This document shows, one piece after another, positions 55,363-64,000 of a stretch of 64,000 nucleotides of DNA. The notes below the pieces were generated by a model. The model was not told the origin of the DNA. It was given only the letters and a program-made list of their open reading frames with translations, and ran no database searches. Position 1 is the first letter of the stretch. Each line of letters opens with the position of its first letter. Source of the DNA: Tricholoma matsutake (Eukaryota; Basidiomycota; Agaricomycetes; Agaricales; Tricholomataceae). A program made the position numbers and the translations under genes. The stretch is from contig AP026546.1 of the NCBI GenBank assembly GCA_026075535.2, positions 10,230,001-10,294,000 of the forward strand, read 5' to 3'.

Positions 55363-57428
55363 TAGGGTGTAGCACAGATCACACTGTGGGTCTTGCTTAC
55401 AATACTGTACCTGCAACCTGTAACACCGTATCTGTACACACACTGCACCCGCAGGTACAGGTTACACCCAAAGGTTTTAATCAAACACCGTGTTGTCACC
55501 AGACTGCAGTATACCATCGAAGTATTAATTTTTTTCATTAAACTAACTAACCTCCCACATGCATAGTGAGGGAGGGGCTATGAAATTTAGTGAGAGCAAA
55601 AAAAAAACTCCCTCACGGCGGTTGAATTCCCTCTCTCTCGTCTCCATTGTGCCATCCCTCCCCCTCCCTGTTGCTCCCTGTTTCCACCCCATGAGCAGTT
55701 GCTCGCGGCAGTGGATGGGGGTGCTGTTGTTGTTGTTGTTGTGGTGGTGGTGGCAGCAGTCTGGGGTCATCGTCCCTATCCTCCCTGTCATTGTTGTCGG
55801 GTCCTCGCTTTCTTTCTTCTGGTCCTCGTTGTCATCTGTCCCTTGTCCTCTTCATCATTGTCATCAGTACTCCTAGTTAGTACCTAAAAAGTTTGTTAGT
55901 TAACAAAAATCAAATGAGAAGAGAAAAAAAATACCTATGGCCCAAGAGACATTGTCGACGTCTCTTGGGCCTTTTCCCCATCATTCATTGACTCGTCTCC
56001 CATTGGCCCCATCATTCCCATCCCTCCTCATCCCTGTTGTCTCATTGTCGTCTGGTTCATTGTTGTCCTTTCATCGTTGTTCATTCCCTCTCATCTCCCA
56101 TTGGCCCCATCGTTCCTGTCCCATTGCTCCCTGTTTCCACCCTGTGAGCAGTTGCTCATGGCAGTGGAACAGGGTGCTGTGGTGGTGGTGGTGGTGGTGG
56201 TCTGTCATTGTCATTGTTGTTCCTACCCTCCCCATCATCATCATCATCATCATCTGGTTCCCTACCCTCCCTGTCATCATTGATGTAGGGCACAGCATGG
56301 GTATGGGTAACATCGTGTGTTTCCAGTCATGGGTATGCATGGGTATGGGTACGGGTATGGGATTGCCATACCTGGGCAACACTGTACCCTTTTCCACAGT
56401 GTTATGGGTATGTGCGGGTATGCCGGTACCCAGATTTTGGTCAGGTGAGTGATCATCTGTGTTGAGATTTTGAGCTCAGCCCTCAGTTGCCTGTGGTCAC
56501 CTGCGGTCACAGTAATATTTTCTTGTTACATGTTACATTCGGTAAGTTTTTTTTTTGTTTGTTTCTTTTTTTGTAAACTAACTATTTTGTTTCTTTCATT
56601 TCCTAGGTTGGAATTCCATCGGAACGAGGAGCTCACATGGAATGACCCCATGCCACACTTTCTATATATTAGTTTAGTGTAATAAGTTATTAAAATATGT
56701 ATTCTTCTCAAAACCCGTGAATAACCATGGGTAACCTGTGGAAACACCGTACCCGTACCCATGCAGGTATGGTGTTCATGGGTACAGGTAAGGGTATGAG
56801 GAAATATACCTGAGGGTTACCCATGCTGTGCCCTAGTCATCATCGTTGTTGTTGTCTGGTCCTTATTCTGGACCTGGTTGACCTGATGGTCATCATCCTC
56901 GTTGTTCTCGTCACCCTCATTGTCCCGTCGTTCTTGCAGTCCCATGGTTTTTGTTGTCGGTGATGGGTGGTCATAGATGGTGAGTCATTGGCTGGGGGTG
57001 CTGCTGTGGGGGTGGTACCCCTCTTCTTCATCCTCCCCATCATCGCTTTCATCTGCCATCTCTGTCATTGTCAAGTAGTACAAACTGTAATCTAGAAAAA
57101 AGAACAGTTAGTTAATTGAATGAAACAAACAACTTACCAATGTTGAGCTGAAACACCGAAATCTGGAAAAGACAACATTTAGTTGATCGAAAGAGACAAA
57201 AAAAACTTACTATTACAATGGGCGATGCAAAGTCAAGCCCATGGGTGAAGAGGAAAAAATGCACTGGTGTTGATCAATGTCTGGGAATTCAAGCAACCCG
57301 TCAATACCCGTGACACCGCCAAAATGGGTATGGTATGTCACAGGTCCAGCATTTTGGCAACCATACTCGTACCCGTCAAACCTGTGGGCCATTTACCGTG
57401 GGTTTACCCATACCCGTGCTACACCCTA
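55363..57428. mobile_element. TAGGGTGTAGCAC-ended element (2066 bp), hAT-like
   Basis: Ends TAGGGTGTAGCACAG and the inverse of TAGGGTGTAGCACGGGTA. Perfect 8-bp duplication ATCAGGAA (55355-55362, 57429-57436). Contains GTT/GGT microsatellites (55720-55755, 56178-56205), CATC runs and a nested relative at 56286-56835. No coding sequence recognised. Its ends resemble those of the 38807-39472 MITE. Confidence 0.88.
56286..56835. mobile_element. TAGGGCACAGC-ended MITE (550 bp), nested
   Basis: TAGGGCACAGCATGGGTA and its inverse. The interior matches, in inverse orientation, the MITE at 38807-39472 (including the GAACGAGGAGCTCAC and CACACTTTCTATATATTAG blocks). GTCATCAT occurs right after it (56836) and also at 56273-56280, five bases before its left end, so the target duplication is displaced or lies in a CATC microsatellite. 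Confidence 0.8.
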
Positions 57429-57436
57429 ATCAGGAA

Positions 57437-57539
57437 ACATGATTAGATATGTCATGCTGCCTGTTTAGGAAGTAATGTAGATGACCACCATCCGATTATT
57501 GGATTATCAGATGATAAGCTACATTGGCCCCTTGCACCC
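57437..57539 (+). other. Upstream region of Harbinger transposase
   Basis: Short leader between the MITE target duplication and the first codon; no clear promoter element or element terminus recognised. Confidence 0.3.
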
Positions 57540-58851
57540 ATGTTAGATAGCAGTGGCTCTGAGTGTGAAGAACAACAGCTTCTGCTTCAGTATCTGGCAC
57601 TCTTTACCTTTGCTGCTGGTCCTGCAGCACTTGCTTATGGTCTCCCTTTGTATGACAAAACACCCTATCACACTTTGGCATTGACTAGAGCTGACTGGGT
57701 CCATAAGCTTCTGAATGGTCACCCAGAGCTCATTCGCAATGAGCTTGGTGTGCACAAGCATGTTTTCTTGGGTCTTGTTGCAGCCTTGGAACAGTATGGA
57801 GTGACATCGTCAAAACATGTCTACATCAAATAGCAGCTTGCAATTTTTTTATACACATGTGTAACTGGCCTTTCCCTCCATCATGTATCCAGGTGATTTC
57901 AGCAAGCAAATGAAACCACATCAAAGTTTGTTTTTATATTTCATCGTCGTCAGGACCAGAATGACATATAACCCACAGATACTTTGTGAAAATGCTCATC
58001 TTCTTCTCATCTCCACTGTTTTACACTCAATATGTTCACCTACCTCCTGTTGGCACACCTACACCACCCATAATTCTAATACTACCCCTTTTTCAAGGAC
58101 ACCCTTGGTGCCATCAATGGAACTCACATAAACTGTAGCGCTTCAGCAGAAATGCGTCAGGCAGCTCATGATCACAAAGGCGGCGTCACACAAAACTGCC
58201 TGGCCATTTGTGGGTTTGATATGATCTTTTATTATATATTCAGCAGGTGGGATGGATCAGCGGTGGACTTGACAATGTTCTATGATGCTCGCATGACAGA
58301 CCTCCATATCCCAGCAGATAAATATTACCTTGCAGATGCTGGGTTTCCCATATGTGATGCACTTGTTATTCCTAAACATGGTCTGCAGTATCACCTCGCA
58401 GAATGGGGCCGGGCCCAACAACAGTGCAGATTCTTTTATTGTAGTATTGTGGTATCTGATATCTGGCCACAGGCCTGTCAATGCAGATGAGCTTTTCAAT
58501 TTACGACACACATTAGCTCACAATATCATCAAGCATATCTTTGGGGTCCTGAAACAATGTTTCCACATTCTCGTATATCCAGCTGGAATTAGTATGGACT
58601 ATCAAGCTTGCATTCCTGCTGCTCTTGCAGCTGTTCACAACTTCATCCATATCCATGATCCAGATGAGCTTGAAGGCTTTGTTGAAGCAGATGATATAGA
58701 GCGAGGTTTTTTTGCAGGAGAGCTAGCAGAAGGGCAGACAAGGACGGCAGAAAAGAGATGGGCTAATACAAGGCGAGATGGGATAGCAGCCAAAATGTGG
58801 GAGCAGTATCAGGCAGAACTGCAAGAACAAGGGGCCACATTGAGTGTCTAA
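57540..58851 (+). pseudogene. PIF-Harbinger (DDE_4) transposase, catalytically dead
   Basis: Exon-like pieces: 57540-57833 (LTRADWVHKLLNGHPELIRN, HKHVFLGLVAALEQYG), then DTLGAINGTHINCSASAEMR near 58095, 58152-58420 (GGVTQNCLAICGFDMIFYYI, RWDGSAVDLTMFYDA, YYLADAGFPICDALVIPKHG, YHLAEWGR) and 58480-58851 (LFNLRHTLAHNIIKHIFGVL, KQCFHILVYP). In the family the DDE residues lie in GA[LI]DGTHI, YYLADAGY and NVIERxFG. Here the first reads AINGTHI (Asp to Asn) and the third IIKHIFG (Glu to Lys), both G-to-A changes; the second Asp is present. Stops interrupt 57834-58130 and the frame shifts near 58420. Works normally with the Myb-like partner next door. Confidence 0.82.
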
Positions 58852-59151
58852 ATAGCTTCTTCCAACTACTGTACAGTTTCAGAACATGATTGAAATGCTA
58901 TCATACCACTGCGATGAGACATATGGTGCAATACAAATGAGGAAGTTAGATATAATAACACAATTTGTATGTAGTCCAAAATATGCAATGTTAAGCCTCA
59001 GAACCACTACCAACCATAGGGAATCCAAGTTCCACCAACTGCCTTTGAACCCAAAGCTTCCGCACATCATTGTGTATGAGGGCCATGTATGTATCAGCCT
59101 TTGCTGTGGTCTGCTCAAAAAGGTCAGCAAGTGCAACCATTTGGTCTACAG
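58852..59151. other. Region between convergent Harbinger genes
   Basis: 3' ends of both genes. On the minus strand LVDQMVALADLFEQTTAKAD-like and DVRKLWVQRQLVELG-like readings (59130-59000) suggest that the last codons of the Myb-like gene extend here. Confidence 0.4.
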
Positions 59152-60206
59152 TCAAATCCTCCTTCTCCTGTAGAAGAGCTGTTGCTTCAATTCTACATTC
59201 TGCAGAAGACCTCCTGTGTGGTGGCGAGGCTGTCCCAATGGACCATTGTGCATAGATGAGCTAATACTGGCCATCATATCTTTGATACCATGCAATGCTG
59301 ATGCACCACTGGAGGCAGACTTGCACATTTGCTTGCTGCTGAATGAGGAGACTGAAGGGTCATCATCAAGTGCTGAGTGTTTGCACTTCAAGATGCCAGT
59401 GGCTGAGAAGATCATGGAAGAAGGTTGGACTGGGGTTGATGGCGGTAAATCATCATCACTGGACTCTGGTCTGTTGTTTAACAGTGCATTGTTTACATCT
59501 AGAGTAGGAGGTTCTATCCCTCTGCCAGTGGCAACAAGAGTGGTACTGCTCGGAGTGGTCAATGCAGAGTTTGCAATGGCACCGCAGGTCTGATCTGAGG
59601 GGCGAAAGGCCGTAACACCTCTCACAGTGCATGTCCCCATGATTGCCTGTATACAATTGAAGTGTGGAAACCCTTTTGACTTGTATGGTGTTGCGTCCTT
59701 GTTTTTCTAGAATAACTCGGTAAAAAACAGGTGCTACACAGCCAACCATATGTACCACAATATATTCATTCCATGTGCAGGCCTCATTGATCGTGATGTT
59801 GAGCCCCTTGGTCTCACTCCAACTGAATCCAGATGTATTGGCTTTGAGCATAGCAACAATGTTGTATGACTTCTTGAGCTGGATAAATGTGTATCAGTAG
59901 AAGGATTGCTTGAGATAGTTTGGTACACACCCAGTCCCACTTGCTTGAACACCCCTGCGACATCATGCCACCCAAAACACTATGCGATACCATCTCCTTG
60001 GCAGCACCACTCCAAAACAATGCCTTGAATTTCATGCCATCACCGGCTTCAGCTTTGTGCTCGGTGATATACTCAATGAGTGCGATCTCGTCAGCCTTGG
60101 ACCATTGGGCCTTGCCAGAAGCCTCAGGAGCCTGCGGCGGGCTGCTGTTACGGGTTTGCATGACGTTGTTGGCAACTGCATGGGAATGTGTGACCAGCTG
60201 TGACAC
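59000..60206 (-). pseudogene. Harbinger-associated Myb/SANT-like DNA-binding protein
   Basis: ATG at 60206. The domain begins AQWSKADEIALIEYITEHKA, EAGDGMKFKALFWSGAAKEM (trihelix/Myb-SANT type), then MLKANTSGFSWSETKGLNIT, TWNEYIVVH, and a Ser/Pro/Asp-rich C-terminal part (RPESSDDDLPPSTPVQPSS; ALHGIKDMMASISS). This is the usual second protein of fungal PIF-Harbinger elements, needed for transposase nuclear import and end binding (family knowledge). The frame requires joining over stops/frameshifts near 59850 and 59650, so it is probably decayed. Convergent to the transposase. Confidence 0.7.
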
Positions 60207-60249
60207 TAGTTGTCACATCCAAAATAGAAAATTTTATTTTGTTGCTGGA

Positions 60250-61120
60250 TGGGCTCTTATCAAGGTCTTGAGATAGATGCACACAACAAGAGGTTCCAGA
60301 TCTTCTGATTATGGATGTTGTTCCCATGTTTGAGGGGTGGGGCTGCAAGAACAGGAAGGCATCAGACTTGCATCAGCTGATATCAAATTGACCATCCTCC
60401 ATCAATGTGTCAATTTGAACACAAGTCAACACATTGAAGACAAGATGTATATTCATTGTTATACTTTCCTCAACATGCCAATCTAGATCTGTACATACTG
60501 TATCACAGCAGCCTGCTTCTTCATCTGTCCATACTACTTTCTCTGTGACATTCCTTCTCAACAATGAAAATCTACCACTCAAGAAAGGCAGCTTTTGTGA
60601 TGGTACTTGTCAAGTGCTCTGTACATGATGCTCTCAATCCATTGAACTTGGTATACCAGAAAATCTTCATGGCTGCTCCATCATTGCCAACACAGTGTAT
60701 GACAACCATCATTTGAATGTCCTTCTGACCTAGTGATGTGCAGGGCCTGGCTTGGTCACAGGCCTGTCACAAGCCCTGGAAAGCCCAAATGCTCTGGCGG
60801 TGGCAACTCCTGCTAGACACAAAAAGTAAAACCATATTTAGGCTTGTTTATTGATGCTGATGATGAATCCAGAAGAAAATACCAAACATGGAAATTTTAA
60901 ATCAATATTTCTCAATATCTGGTTTTGGATTCGGACTCAGCCAATCAGCCTGATTCAGAATTTGTCACATTTTGGACCAACCAGTGACCATGGCTGCATC
61001 ACAGCAGTCAGGCTTTTGCAGGCTTTGTCACAGGCTTTGTCACAGGCTGGGCCCTGCACATCACTATTCTGACCATTCATAATACTCATGGTGATTCTCC
61101 TTGGAGAACTCACCAATGCA
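60250..61120 (-). pseudogene. Unidentified protein-coding relic split by a MITE
   Basis: Minus-strand reading ITMSIMNG / QKDIQMMVVIHCVGNDGAAM, KIFWYTKFNG, then LSGRFSLLRRNVTEKVVWTD, EEAGCCDTVCTDLDWHVEES, ITMNIHLVFNVLTCVQIDTL and MEDGQFDIS. It is coherent for about 170 residues, which implies a once-functional protein. I do not recognise the family. The MITE at 60731-61066 divides it. Fragments of related sequence may occur near 27820. Confidence 0.45.
60731..61066. mobile_element. hAT-like MITE (336 bp)
   Basis: Ends TAGTGATGTGCAGGGCC and inverse. Perfect 8-bp duplication TTCTGACC (60723-60730, 61067-61074). Internal GGCTTTGTCACA repeats. No coding capacity. Confidence 0.92.
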
Positions 61121-61279
61121 TTCCTGACTACAGTCACTACACTACTACACCACCAGCATTCAATCTATTTATATAATTACACAGCTACAACATTATTCAC
61201 ATTAACTAAATCTCAGTCATTGCCATCTCAGCAAGATGAATCAATATCAACACTTTGAGCATTGATCAAGCCGAGCTGC

Positions 61280-61530
61280 CGGACAATGCAAGGCACAATA
61301 CTGCCTGAGAAGTACTGTGAAAGTATCCTGACAGTATTCCTAATATTGTCAACATACTTCACTAGAGGTATTTTGACAGTATTGTACTATATTTTGATAG
61401 TACTGAAGGTACTGAAGTAGTATTCTAGATTGGTATGCATACTGGCAAAATATCCCTTGGTGAGTATGGTGGCAGTATTAGGAGTACTTCCAGAATACTG
61501 ACATCATACCCTCTCAGAAGTATCTTGCTG
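61280..61530. repeat. Decayed inverted-repeat sequence with AGTATT motifs
   Basis: GTATCCTGACAGTATTCCTA near 61322 and the inverse of GTATGATGTCAGTATTCTGG near 61505 suggest a degenerate MITE. TGACAGTATT and AGTACTG motifs recur between them. No target duplication resolved. Confidence 0.4.
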
Positions 61531-62394
61531 TGCAGCCAGTGCAATGGTATTTTGTATTTTGTATTTTGATCTTTGCGGTCTGCCGGTCGCTTGCCGTCTC
61601 TCGGTAAAATCCGCAAGCCCACACGTGCTGCCAGATCCACCGTGACGGTGATCAGGTGATCTGCCACCTCTTGGCGCGCGAGATATTCCATCGAGATCGC
61701 CTTTCGATGTTAGTGCGTCGTTTCCTTCCCTACTCACTTATTCATGTTGAATTATCGAATCTCGATTTCAGCCTCGGTATATCATCGCTAAGGATAGACA
61801 GACTACTAACACCTCGTGCTCACCATCCGTAACTTTATCAGAACTTGAGAACACTGACCAGTTCAGCTGTAAATCTCATAGTGCTAATTGGACTTACAAT
61901 CACTGGACATATCGCGGTCGTGCTATTTCGCACGTGGTGGAGTGCCATCTGTTTCCGGAGGTTACTTATGTTGGTTAACCCTTCCATCGATGATCCACGT
62001 CCTAATCATTTGCGTAAAACTGTACCAGGTCTGAGAGATTCAATACGCATTTTTCAAGTCGCGTATAAACGGCGCCACTCCGCGTGCTTCCAAGGAACAT
62101 GTCAAAGTAACATAACCCAAGATGGGAAATTTACGTATGCGAATCGACGATTGACCCAAAACATGTGTCGGACTGCGAAACCGCTTCGTATACAAATCCA
62201 TTGGAGCAGGGCGTCAATCCACCAATTTTGATTTGATCAATGAGGGCATATTACCGCATGGACCGGTCACTTGCGAGTATTCTAAGCTCAGATTGCTTGA
62301 GCATTTTAGGTCATCCTCGACCTTCGACTCCGGTTAGACAGTTGTCTTGCATGCAGACCTCTAGTCTTCCCATCATTCTTTCCCTCATACGAAC
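61531..62394 (+). promoter_or_regulatory. Upstream region of permease 2
   Basis: Unique-looking, non-repetitive sequence leading to the permease start at 62395. Several short frames but no recognisable gene, so it is taken as promoter and 5' leader. No specific site was assigned. Confidence 0.4.
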
Positions 62395-64000
62395 ATGTCG
62401 CCCTTCGATCCGCTTACTCACAATACACTGAATGACCCCACAACAGAAGACATTCAAGAAAGCATGCAGAAACTAGAAAACGTTCAGTCTAGTGTGTATT
62501 CGCAAGAGGATGGGATGGTTAGCTATAAGGACTTTAATCCTACCCTGACATTCGAAGAAGGTTGGTGTTGCAGTGATTGTGGCTGTACGATATCGACTAT
62601 GTGTTTGCTCATTATTCCTGACTAGCGTCGGCGGGGGGTATGGGTCGTCACTTGGGTGTGTTCAGCTGTACCATGCTGATGTACGTCGCCTCTATCCTGG
62701 ATAACCGACGACCTTGACCAGGCTTTTGCAGTGTTGGCACTATAATTGGTACTGGGATCTTTTCTGCCCCGGCATCTATCTTGGGATCTGTGCGCTCAGT
62801 CGGTGCTTCTCTTCTCTTGTGGGTTCTTGGCTTCATCATTTCGTTTTGCGGCCTCTTCATATGGCTTGAATTCGGGACAATGATCCCTCGTTCTGGCGGG
62901 GAGAAGGTGTACCTCGAAGCGGTCTACAAGAAACCTAAGTACCTGGCGTCTGTGATTTTTGCCGTCAATGCAATCATTCTAGGATTTTCCGCAGCCCCAT
63001 GTATTGTACATGCTTTCTTACTGCTCGCTTATGATTCGTCGTTCAAACTTTATCCCCTAGGTGTTTGCGCAGAAGTAGGCTATCAATGCTGCAATGTGTT
63101 CAAACTTTTTTTAAGTCGTCCGATACGCTTAGCATCCTCATTGTGGCTGGACACACTGCTGACCGATGGGTCGTCCGAGGAATCGCAATCGCAGGTATGC
63201 CGCATCCTCGATGTTTTATGTTGCCCGTCCACAGACTATCCTGCAGTAATCGTATTCGTCACCTGCCTCCATGGTTTGGCCCCACGGTTGGGCGTGTGGT
63301 CTATGAATGTAAATTCATTATCATTTTTGACGGATGCTCGCTAACATGTCCTATAGGTCCTGAGCGTCTTCAAGACAGTTATTCTCTTCTTCATTGTCAT
63401 CGCTGGTATGGGGTTTATAACTACTTAGAGGATCTGTCGGTCTAAATCCAATCATTTAGGTTGGGTTGTTCTCTCAGGAAAAACGCCAGTCCACGACCCA
63501 TACGCTAATTTCCGGAATTCCTTTTCTGGTAGCTCGAGAAGCGGCAACGATGTCGGTCATTTTGCACTCTTTTAAAGTCCTGATATCTAATGTCCAATTG
63601 GTAAAGTACGCTACTGCAACTCTTAAAGTCCTCTATACCTATAGTGGATGGTCCTCTGTTAATTATGTGCTGAACGATGTCAGAGATCCGGTTCGCACGC
63701 TCAAGATTTCTGGGCCGCTTGGACTTGCCATATGTGCTGCTTTGTATATCCTTGCTAACGTTGCTTACTTTGCGTATGGCTTCCGTGGTCCATCTGTCGT
63801 CTTTACAGCGTTAACTATAATATACTTTTATAGGGCTGCAACTAAAGAGGAAATCCAGTCTTCTGGCGTTACAATTTCGGCACTGTTTTTCCAGAAGGTA
63901 TTCGGTGAGCAAGCTCGGAGAGCTTTGTCCATATTTGTTGCTTTAAGGTCAATTCTATGACTGTATCCAATAAACTTCATACCAACCTTTCTTTTCAGTG
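62395..64000 (+). CDS. High-affinity methionine permease-like transporter 2, cut by window end
   Basis: ATG at 62395 (MSPFDPLTHNTLNDPTTEDI), similar N-terminus to permease 1. Exons then give LGVFSCTML/ VGTIIGTGIFSAPASILGSV (TM1 with GTGIFS), LLLWVLGFIISFCGLFIWLE, FGTMIPRSGGEKVYLEAVYK, YLASVIFAVNAIILGFSAAP, ADRWVVRGIAIAG, VFVTCLHGLAPRLGVWSMN, VLSVFKTVILFFIVIAG/WVV, LSGKTPVHDPYANFRNSFSG, YSGWSSVNYVLNDVRDPVRT, LGLAICAALYILANVAYFAY, and AATKEEIQSSGVTISALFFQ to near 63950. Introns are short with GT...AG ends, e.g. GTACGTCG...TTTGCAG before TM1. No premature stop in the spliced reading. The C-terminal third lies outside the window. MUP1-like LAT family, plasma membrane. Confidence 0.8.

Overview
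The window looks like a transposon-choked stretch of a filamentous basidiomycete (Agaricomycete) genome. The evidence is short introns (about 45-75 nt) with GTAAGT-type donors, KDZ transposons carrying CxC5/CxC6 cysteine clusters, chromodomain Ty3/gypsy elements, Ty1/copia, an APE-type LINE, PIF-Harbinger with a Myb/SANT partner, and two methionine-permease-like genes with fungal intron layout. Roughly 85-90% of the window is mobile DNA at various stages of decay. Most decay is CpG to TpG/CpA change, which suggests cytosine methylation and deamination.

Layout. 1-1.59 kb: no recognisable gene. 1.595-19.35 kb: a nested stack. A small terminal-inverted-repeat (TIR) element (1595-2107 plus 19319-19351) is split by a TAGGGATGG-ended element with a perfect 8-bp target duplication (2108-19310), which carries a 2OG-Fe(II)-oxygenase-like relic. 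That element is split by KDZ element A (minus strand), and A is split near its 5' end by a sister KDZ element B (plus strand, 11749-17994). A also carries a 1.1-kb foldback element and lies next to a solo LTR. The outcome is a large imperfect palindrome.

19.7-25.2 kb: a decayed copia element largely replaced by a 5'-truncated gypsy (gypsy-1). 25.2-28.5 kb: non-coding or relic sequence with a solo copia LTR. 28.5-33.8 kb: a LINE on the minus strand (endonuclease, RT, RNase H, C-terminal Cys/His motif), interrupted by a solo LTR and by a 778-bp TIR element. 34.9-37.6 kb: methionine-permease-like gene 1 (minus).

38.2-55.3 kb: a copia element split by a 13.3-kb gypsy (gypsy-3), itself split inside its RT by a young full-length gypsy (gypsy-2). 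The copia RNase H is additionally split by a hAT-like MITE that contains another MITE. 55.4-57.4 kb: a TAGGGTGTAGC-ended element containing a related one. 57.5-60.2 kb: a dead PIF-Harbinger transposase and its convergent Myb/SANT-like partner. 60.2-61.5 kb: relic coding sequence with a hAT-like MITE. 62.4-64.0 kb: methionine-permease-like gene 2 (plus), running off the window end.

The two permease genes are divergent paralogues separated by about 25 kb, most of it nested transposons. They are the only apparently functional host genes. Within the mobile fraction, KDZ, gypsy-1/2 and the Harbinger transposase all carry mutations expected to abolish activity. In KDZ and in gypsy-1/2 the same lesion occurs in two separate copies, so those families seem to have moved while defective, perhaps using proteins supplied in trans.
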